Source: CAZVFX01 sp964626565
GTDB taxonomy: Bacteria > Myxococcota_A > UBA9042 > CAIXZC01
Assembly: GCA_964626565.1 (NCBI GenBank)
Contig: CAZVFX010000112.1
Span: 1-23,252, forward strand
Direction: 5' to 3'
Length of the DNA: 23,252 bases
Positions 14,608 to 20,687 of the stretch are shown here, piece after piece. Each line of letters opens with the position of its first letter. Within the stretch, counting starts at the first letter, position 1. A program made the translations under genes and the position numbers. Below the pieces are notes generated by a model, which saw nothing but the letters and a program-made list of their open reading frames with translations, searched no databases and had not been told where the DNA came from.

Positions 14608-16455
14608 ATGTTTCAAATCCTGCTAGCCATAGTCTTCACCGTGTTTGCTTTTGTGTTGCCCAGCTACGTTCCCCGCTCCCTCCAGAGTGCGGGCACTTCC
14701 TGGGGAATCAGAATTGTCGGCCTGCTGCTGGCCCTCTTCATGATTGTGTCTACCAGTTTCGTCATCGTTGATTCGGACAAGGTCGGTCACCTCAAGCGGG
14801 TGTACTTCGGCGATCCCATGCCTGCTGGACGCATCGTGGCAGTGAGGGGAGAAAAAGGTCCCCAGGCAGAGGTGCTGGCGCCGGGGTTCCATTTTCGGCC
14901 GCTCATTCGGGTGCTTTACAAGTTCGAGGAGAAGCCGGTTGTAAAGGTGCCCGAGGGATCCTACGCCATAGTAACCGCACTGGATGGCAGGCCGCTCAGA
15001 GCAGGTCAATACCTGGCAGACCCCTGGCCCGAGGACGAGGTGGAAAGATATGTGGACGCACTCTACTTCATGGGTGAGGGACAGGAACAGGCCCGCGGCC
15101 AGAAAGGCCCCCAACTTACCGTGCTGCCTCCCGGAGACTACCGCTTGAACCGCTATCTTTTCGCCATTGATCTCGACCACCAGGCCGTGGACATCCCCAT
15201 CGGTTTCGTCGGGGTCGTCAAGAGCAACGTGGGCGAGGAGTACGCGGGCGAGTCGATTGTCCCCGATTCCATCGTCGAAGCCTTCCACAAGGCTTCCAGG
15301 CTGCAGGCTCGCAAGGCCAAGCGGGATGGCATCGATCTGGCCCTGCTCACCAAGGAGGAGGCAAGACAGTTGGCGCTGGAGGCACTGTCCGTCCCCCTCG
15401 TCCCCAGAGGCAACCGGGGAGTGTGGACTGCGGTGCTCACTCCCGGAAGGTACTACTTCAACGAAAAGGCGTACCAGGTGACCCATGTGGACACACGTAT
15501 CCAGACCTGGCCCTACATCGGCGGATTCAAGCGCCGATGGGTCGACCTGGAGTTGAAGGAAGACGGCTCAGTCGTGCAGACTGCGAGAGAAGAAGAGGTC
15601 CCGGTAATGGAGCAGGCGGCAGACACCGCCGTGGTTTGTCGAGTCGAAGGCTGGGACGTGTTTCTCGATTCCCGGGTGCTGGTACAGGTTACCCCGGAGA
15701 ACGCGCCTTACGTTGTCGCGTCCGTGGGCGGCATTCGCAACGTCGAGGACAAGATCATCACTCCCGCCTATCGCAGCGTGCTGAGAAATGTCGTCAGCGA
15801 CAAGGAGCGCAAGGTGCTGGAGCTACTCTACCAGCGGGACATGCTTGAGAGACTGGTGGAAGAAGCGATCATTCCGGAAGGCCTGAAGGCAGGCGTCATC
15901 ATTCGGGAGATCCGGTTCGGTGACCCGGTGGTTCCCCCTGAACTCCTGGTACCGGGTAAGCGCAAGCAACTCGCCGAGCAGATGGAGGAGACCTTCACCA
16001 AGGAAAAGGAATCCCAGCTCAAGCGTATCGAGACGGAAAAAGCCCGGGCCGAAGCGAACCGGCAGGATGAGCTGATGAAGGCCGAAATTCGCCGCAAAGC
16101 GGCCTCGGAGATCAAGGAAGAGCAGAAGCTGCTCGGAGAAGGTGAGAAATTGAAACTCCAGGCCATTGCGGAAGGACAGAAGGCCCAGATGGACGTTCTT
16201 GGTCAGCAAAAGACCTACGAATTGGCCAGACTGAAAATGGTTCTGGAATCAGCGGTCCGCAATCCCAACATTGTACGAGTGCCCAGCGTTCTGGTGAGCA
16301 GCGACGGAAGCGGCCTGGAAGGCGCCGCGGCAATTCTGGGGGCGAGCAACCTCACTTTCGGACTGCAGGAGCTTGACTCAACTCCGGCCTCGGCACCAAC
16401 CGGCGCGCCCGCACTCAGGCCTACTCCTGTTCCCGCCCCCGCCCTCGCACCGTAG
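14608..16455 (+). CDS. Long SPFH/band-7 domain membrane protein
   Basis: A 615-aa protein with two N-terminal hydrophobic segments (about 1-20 and 34-55), two related beta-rich blocks ending in P-G-x-Y/F-R/H (LAPGFHFRPL; LPPGDYRLNRY), an SPFH/band-7 core (about 330-460, with VRVEGWDVFLDSRVLVQV-like strands), a long charged coiled coil (about 460-550, KEKESQLKRIETEKARAE) and a Pro/Ala-rich tail (PTPVPAPALAP). SPFH proteins oligomerise on membranes and organise microdomains. This is a different, longer subtype than FloA. The start at 14608 is fixed by GGAGGT six bases upstream. No partner gene is adjacent in the same orientation; the selenoprotein lies upstream and the PP2C phosphatase converges from the other side. 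Confidence 0.88.
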   Translation: MFQILLAIVFTVFAFVLPSYVPRSLQSAGTSWGIRIVGLLLALFMIVSTSFVIVDSDKVGHLKRVYFGDPMPAGRIVAVRGEKGPQAEVLAPGFHFRPLIRVLYKFEEKPVVKVPEGSYAIVTALDGRPLRAGQYLADPWPEDEVERYVDALYFMGEGQEQARGQKGPQLTVLPPGDYRLNRYLFAIDLDHQAVDIPIGFVGVVKSNVGEEYAGESIVPDSIVEAFHKASRLQARKAKRDGIDLALLTKEEARQLALEALSVPLVPRGNRGVWTAVLTPGRYYFNEKAYQVTHVDTRIQTWPYIGGFKRRWVDLELKEDGSVVQTAREEEVPVMEQAADTAVVCRVEGWDVFLDSRVLVQVTPENAPYVVASVGGIRNVEDKIITPAYRSVLRNVVSDKERKVLELLYQRDMLERLVEEAIIPEGLKAGVIIREIRFGDPVVPPELLVPGKRKQLAEQMEETFTKEKESQLKRIETEKARAEANRQDELMKAEIRRKAASEIKEEQKLLGEGEKLKLQAIAEGQKAQMDVLGQQKTYELARLKMVLESAVRNPNIVRVPSVLVSSDGSGLEGAAAILGASNLTFGLQELDSTPASAPTGAPALRPTPVPAPALAP

Positions 16456-16465
16456 CAACCCCCTC

Positions 16466-16497
16466 TGTCATCCTGAGCATCGTCGAACGGGGTGACA
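16466..16497. repeat. Inverted repeat resembling a dispersed TGTCATCCTGAGC element, possible bidirectional terminator
   Basis: TGTCATCC (16466-16473) pairs with GGGTGACA (16490-16497) over eight positions with one G-T, around a 16-nt centre. The left part TGTCATCCTGAGC is the same as a sequence seen repeatedly in many bacterial intergenic repeats (from memory, not searched). It sits between two convergent genes (SPFH plus, phosphatase minus), where a bidirectional terminator is expected, but there is no clear T tract. Confidence 0.45.
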
Positions 16498-16498
16498 T

Positions 16499-16523
16499 TT
16501 GCTGATTGCTGATTGCTGATTGC
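16499..16523. repeat. Tandem heptamer repeat TTGCTGA, about 3.6 copies
   Basis: Three exact TTGCTGA units (16499-16505, 16506-16512, 16513-16519) and a partial TTGC follow in the 71-bp convergent intergenic region, immediately after the inverted repeat and just before the phosphatase stop codon. Confidence 0.8.
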
Positions 16524-16526
16524 CGG

Positions 16527-17387
16527 CTAAATCACGAAATCGTCTTTGGAGTCCCACTCTTCGGTCAGGTCGAAGGTATCTTCGCTGAGGATCATCTGCT
16601 GGCTGTCGATTCCACCGCCCATGAATCTCACCACCACTGCGGTGATGTTGTCCCGGCCGCCGCGCTCCAGCGCCCGTTTCACCAACTCCCGGCATGCAGC
16701 CCGGGGGTCCTTGTCCGTGGCGAGCACCTTGGCAAGGTCGACGTCGTTGACCTCGTTGTTGAGCCCATCGGAGCACATGAGGTAAACATCGCCGGCCATG
16801 GGCGCCACGATGCTGATGTCCGCTTCCGAATTTGATTCGTCATCGACGCCCAGAGCGCGGGAGACGACGTGGCTCAAAAAAGCGAGGCGCCGCTCGTGGT
16901 CCTGGCCCAGGGAAAAACGGTCCAGCATATCGTTGACCAATGAATGATCGCGGGTGAGGAGGTGGAACTCCTCGCCTCTCAGGCAATAGCAGCGACTGTC
17001 GCCGACGTGTGCGATGTACAAACGGCCATCGGCAAAATAGCAGGACACCACCGTCGTACCCATCCCCATCAATTGAGGCCGGGCCTTGATCTCCTTGAGG
17101 ATCCCACTGTGGGCAGACTTGATCGCACCCACCAGACGCACGGAATGAACGTCGTCGCCCGAGGCGACCCGCGCCAGCCAGGTGCCAACACCTTTGCGTT
17201 GGGCCGTACTGGTGAACACCCGCTCTATCGCGCCGACGGCGAGAGAACTGGCCACATCGCCGGCCCCGTGGCCGCCCATACCGTCAGCGACAACGAACAG
17301 ATTCTCATCGGGCAGTATAAGAAGGGAATCTTCGTTGACTTTCCGGACCCGGCCTACGTGGGTAGTGGCGGCATAATCCAGTCTCAT
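16527..17387 (-). CDS. PP2C-type serine/threonine protein phosphatase
   Basis: A 286-aa cytoplasmic PPM/PP2C phosphatase (Stp1/PrpC-like) that would dephosphorylate targets of Hanks-type kinases. Metal-binding motifs are present in order: NED (Asp20), DGMGGH (Asp35), MGTT, VGDSRCY, LTRDHS, CSDGL and GRDNIT near the C-terminus. The catalytic core is complete, followed by a short acidic tail (about 255-286, DLTEEWDSKDD). No kinase gene is in the window. The start is the ATG at 17387, where the family motif (DYAATTHVGRVRKVNED) begins; its ribosome site is weak. It is encoded 95 bp downstream of the nitroreductase on the same strand. Confidence 0.94.
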   Translation of the reverse strand: MRLDYAATTHVGRVRKVNEDSLLILPDENLFVVADGMGGHGAGDVASSLAVGAIERVFTSTAQRKGVGTWLARVASGDDVHSVRLVGAIKSAHSGILKEIKARPQLMGMGTTVVSCYFADGRLYIAHVGDSRCYCLRGEEFHLLTRDHSLVNDMLDRFSLGQDHERRLAFLSHVVSRALGVDDESNSEADISIVAPMAGDVYLMCSDGLNNEVNDVDLAKVLATDKDPRAACRELVKRALERGGRDNITAVVVRFMGGGIDSQQMILSEDTFDLTEEWDSKDDFVI

Positions 17388-17420
17388 TTACTCGCTAACT
17401 CCGTGCCATGAAGATCACAA

Positions 17421-17436
17421 ACATCCTTAGGGATGT
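17421..17436. promoter_or_regulatory. Short perfect inverted repeat upstream of the phosphatase gene
   Basis: ACATCC, TTAG spacer, GGATGT: a perfect 6-4-6 dyad 34-49 bp upstream of the phosphatase ATG, within the 95-bp gap. It could be an operator or a small hairpin; it is too short to be sure. Confidence 0.3.
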
Positions 17437-17482
17437 ACTATCATGATTACGAGCGCGGGACAAGGAAAAGACTGGAATTCAC

Positions 17483-18406
17483 CTAGTCGCCGGAAGGTTC
17501 GACAGAGAAGGACCGAACGTGAGGAACTCGACGTTGTGCAGGGCGCCGGAAACCTACCCTGCCCTTGCCTATGGCAACTACCGAATACACCCGCTCCGGC
17601 CCGGGAATGTTCAGCAACTTCTTGATGCGGGCATCGTGCTTCATCGCTTCCACCGCAAACCCGATCAGGCAGGTGTCATATCCCATCGCGTGCGCGGCCA
17701 GGAGCATATTCTGGGTGGCCAGCAAGGCGTCTTCCGCCGGGCAGGAAGCCCCGGGGTGCATACCGATCACGATGAGCGCGGTCGCACCGTGGAAAAGACG
17801 ATCCCGCCCGGTCTCCCGGGCCTCCTGCAACGCGCGGGCAACCTCATCCCGGTAGTCCCGATAGTACGCGCCCAGGGCGTCCTTCATAAACAACCTTGAG
17901 AGCAGACGCAGCAGCCATATCCCACTCAACTTGTTAAGCCGCTCGAAAAACCGCCCCACCGCTTCCCCTACCCTCAGCACCGATTTGCGATCGGGTACCG
18001 TGGTGAAGGTCCACAACTGGCAGTTGGTGCCGGAAGGTGCGGTGGTTCCGATCCGCACCAGATCCCGCAGCACCTCCGCAGGCACCTGCTCATCCCCGAA
18101 AGTTCGGCAGGACCGCCGGGCCCGCATGAGCGCCACAAGGCCGGCAGTGTCGTAGTCGCCACGCCGTACAAGCTGGGGTGGCGTGGCAAAGGTCTCCATG
18201 GACAGGGCGTCCGCAGCCAGAGAATCCACGGTCACCGCCCCTTCCGGGCACACCGCGGCACAGTGTCCGCACCCCATGGAATCATCCCCCGTCACCACGG
18301 CTTTGCCCTCCGCCAGAGAGAGAGTCTCGGAGGGACAGACCTTGACGCAGGACCCACATCCCGTACACAACTCCTGGTCGATTCTGGTGGTAACCGGACG
18401 CTTCAT
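17483..18406 (-). CDS. Ferredoxin-nitroreductase fusion protein
   Basis: A 307-aa cytoplasmic FMN flavoprotein with an N-terminal ferredoxin domain. The first cluster motif C14-x2-C17-x2-C20-x3-C24-P is complete. The second reads S43-x2-C46-x2-C49-x3-C53-P, with Ser where the first Cys normally stands. From about residue 85 the nitroreductase fold starts (MRARRSCRTF, FMN phosphate Arg/Ser region; APSGTNCQLW; the C-terminal GYDTCLIGF). Such fusions are common in anaerobes and reduce nitro compounds, quinones or unknown substrates; the substrate is not predictable. The ATG at 18406 has GGGAGGTG six bases upstream. It is divergent from the protease gene and on the same strand as the PP2C gene. 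Confidence 0.92.
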   Translation of the reverse strand: MKRPVTTRIDQELCTGCGSCVKVCPSETLSLAEGKAVVTGDDSMGCGHCAAVCPEGAVTVDSLAADALSMETFATPPQLVRRGDYDTAGLVALMRARRSCRTFGDEQVPAEVLRDLVRIGTTAPSGTNCQLWTFTTVPDRKSVLRVGEAVGRFFERLNKLSGIWLLRLLSRLFMKDALGAYYRDYRDEVARALQEARETGRDRLFHGATALIVIGMHPGASCPAEDALLATQNMLLAAHAMGYDTCLIGFAVEAMKHDARIKKLLNIPGPERVYSVVAIGKGRVGFRRPAQRRVPHVRSFSVEPSGD

Positions 18407-18435
18407 TTCGACACCTCCCGATAGCGGCCGCTATT

Positions 18436-18476
18436 GTCCGGCATTTACACCGGACTTGCAAGACGCGCCGGCATTT
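18436..18476. promoter_or_regulatory. Dyad and 30-bp-spaced direct repeats in the nitroreductase/protease divergent region
   Basis: GTCCGG (18436-18441) and CCGGAC (18450-18455) form a perfect 6-8-6 dyad. CCGGCATTT occurs twice, at 18438-18446 and 18468-18476, exactly 30 bp apart, i.e. about three helical turns. This suits a regulator binding side by side. No strong -10/-35 pair could be placed for either gene; TTGCTT (18475-18480), 17 bp, TACCCT (18498-18503) is a weak candidate for the protease. Confidence 0.35.
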
Positions 18477-18537
18477 GCTTTTGACGCGGCACATTGCTAC
18501 CCTCTCCCCTGCATGTGTCTTTCTTTGGAGGTCAGCC

Positions 18538-20553
18538 TTGAAGTTCAGTCCCCTGCGTTGTCCGCTCCCCGCCCTTGCGTTCATTCTTCTGTTTTTGCCG
18601 CTGCTCGCCTGCAACGCGAACAATGGCCCGGCTTCGACGCCTTCCACCGTCACGAAGCAACAACCGATCATCGGCGGCGAGGCCGAGGACGGTCACATGC
18701 CCGTGGGCGCATTGACGTCCGTCTATCCCGGCTACGGTTATGGCGGCAGTCACTGCTCCGGCACCCTCATCGCACCTCAGTGGGTGCTCACCGCGGCGCA
18801 CTGCGTCTCCAATGACGACGGAATGCCTATGTTCCCGGAATTGGTGAGTTTCTACGTCGGCCCCAACGCCAACCCGCCCAAGTTCGGGAACCTCCCGGCC
18901 CAGGGTTCCCTGCATCAGGCGGACAAGTTCATCGTCCATCCCGACTACAACGCCAACTACATCAGCAACGATATCGCGCTGGTCCATCTCTCGTCGCCGG
19001 TTGAAGAAATCGACCACTACGCCCCGAATCCGGTTCCCATTACGGAAGGTCACTACGGGACGGAAGCGATGTACGTAGGCTTTGGCGTTACCAACGGCAA
19101 GAGCCAGGCCGGGGGCGGGGTCAAACGGTCCGCACTCATCGCCATTACCGGCCATGAAGACTCTCTGTACTGGAGCGAATATGTGGATACCGGCGTCTGC
19201 TTTGGAGACTCAGGCGGTCCGGGCCTGCTGCAGACCGGCGGCGAGGAGGACAACGGCTGGTACGTCATTGGGATCAACTCGTTCGTCGGCGGCGACGGCG
19301 GCAGCGGGGACCCCTGCAAGGACCACGCTTTTCACACCAAGGTCGACGTCTACTACGACTGGGTCCTCGATCATGTAGCAGGCCCCCAGCCCACGTGCAG
19401 CGACGAACCTGCTCTGTGCTGGTGCGACGACGCGTGTGGTGAAGACGGAACGTGCGACAACACGCTGTGCCAGACCAAGACCTGCAAGGAGCTCTACTGG
19501 TGCCTGGCCGATTGCGGCTACAACGCCAAGTGCCGCAAGGACTGCCACATCTCCGGCAGCCCGGAAGCCAAGGAAAACCTGACGCAACTCCTCATCTGCT
19601 ACTACCAGAAATGCGGCTGGTTCGACGGCGAGGACTGGGAATACTGCGTGGAGACTCAATGCAGCGACGTGGTCGAATCCTGCCTGCCCGAGGTTTTCGG
19701 TGAAGCTGATTGTGCGACCATCGATGAGTGTGTCCAGGGCTGTGACAACTACTCCTGTCAGATGGAGTGCGTGGAGAGCGGGACTCTCGAAGCCCAGGAC
19801 GCCCTGTCCGACATGTACAATTGCGTCGAGACAAACTGCTCCGACGACCTGACCCCCTTAGAGTACTTCGGTTGCCTGTACGAGAACTGCGCCGGTCCGG
19901 TCTACACCTGCCTGCCGCCGAAAGGGTGTGCAATCACCGGCGGCGATTGCCCCATCGATTTCGCCTGCTATCCGGCAACCTCAGAGTTGTTCGACTGCTT
20001 CCCGTCCGAACAGTTCGAAATGGACGAACTGTGCGATCCCAACGAATGGCTGCCTCTTCACTGTGGGGACGGGAGTGTCTGCTATCCCGGTGAGCAACTG
20101 GGCTCTTGTCGCCCGTACTGCCTCACCGACGCCGACTGTGACCCGGACGACTACTGCCTTGTTCCGGCCCGCTACGATCAGCCCGGCCTCGGCGCATGCC
20201 TCTGTCGGGATGAGGACGGTGATGGTTGGTGCAAGGCGGACGAATGTGATGACGAGAATCCGCTGGTCAACGCGGGCATCGGCGAGCTTTGTTTCGACGA
20301 GATCGACAACGATTGTGACGGGGAGGTGGACGAAGGATGCGGGCCGCCACCCGGAAGCGAAGAAGATATTCTGGAAACCGGTGACATCCTGGCCGCGGAC
20401 GCGGAGGAAGGGGACGCCGGGCCCCATTTCCTGGGGGGGAAATCTTCTTCGGGATGCAACTCCGCCCCCGCCCGCACACCCGGCTCGGCCGCGATCCTCT
20501 TCCTCTTCCTTTTGTGCGCCATCGTCTCCCCCCGGCTGCGGCGGATGCGATAG
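18538..20553 (+). CDS. Secreted trypsin-like (S1) serine protease with Cys-rich region and MYXO-CTERM-like tail
   Basis: A 671-aa exported protein. The signal has lipobox L-L-A-C (Cys25), then a spacer. The S1 protease domain begins at about residue 44 (IIGGEAEDG) and has a complete triad: His88 (TAAHC), Asp145 (NDIAL) and Ser225 (GDSGGP). From about 285 a Cys-rich region with paired C-x3-C repeats extends to about 560. A calcium-binding-like acidic segment follows (DEDGDGWC; CFDEIDNDCDGEVDEGC), of the type seen in myxobacterial surface proteins. The C-terminus is a Ser/Gly-Cys motif, a hydrophobic helix and Arg cluster (SGC ... LFLFLLC ... RLRRMR), like MYXO-CTERM sorting signals. The start is TTG at 18538 because GGAGGT lies five bases upstream and the signal peptide begins there; upstream in-frame codons give no sensible leader. 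Confidence 0.88.
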   Translation: MKFSPLRCPLPALAFILLFLPLLACNANNGPASTPSTVTKQQPIIGGEAEDGHMPVGALTSVYPGYGYGGSHCSGTLIAPQWVLTAAHCVSNDDGMPMFPELVSFYVGPNANPPKFGNLPAQGSLHQADKFIVHPDYNANYISNDIALVHLSSPVEEIDHYAPNPVPITEGHYGTEAMYVGFGVTNGKSQAGGGVKRSALIAITGHEDSLYWSEYVDTGVCFGDSGGPGLLQTGGEEDNGWYVIGINSFVGGDGGSGDPCKDHAFHTKVDVYYDWVLDHVAGPQPTCSDEPALCWCDDACGEDGTCDNTLCQTKTCKELYWCLADCGYNAKCRKDCHISGSPEAKENLTQLLICYYQKCGWFDGEDWEYCVETQCSDVVESCLPEVFGEADCATIDECVQGCDNYSCQMECVESGTLEAQDALSDMYNCVETNCSDDLTPLEYFGCLYENCAGPVYTCLPPKGCAITGGDCPIDFACYPATSELFDCFPSEQFEMDELCDPNEWLPLHCGDGSVCYPGEQLGSCRPYCLTDADCDPDDYCLVPARYDQPGLGACLCRDEDGDGWCKADECDDENPLVNAGIGELCFDEIDNDCDGEVDEGCGPPPGSEEDILETGDILAADAEEGDAGPHFLGGKSSSGCNSAPARTPGSAAILFLFLLCAIVSPRLRRMR

Positions 20554-20687
20554 CATTGCATGTTCCAATTTCCCGGTTTATTGTAGCTTCAGGCCACAAG
20601 ACCAGTGAATAGCTGTCGTTCCGTTGCGTCTTTGGCCCGGCTTTGATGGCTAACGGGCAGCAAGAAAGATACCCTGGGGAGGAATTC
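20554..20687 (+). other. Intergenic region between protease and surface lipoprotein
   Basis: 134 bp with no convincing terminator or gene. TTGATG (20643-20648) followed by AGATAC (20667-20672) could be a -35/-10 pair but would put the transcription start within the ribosome site, so I do not call it a promoter. I see nothing else in it. Confidence 0.4.
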
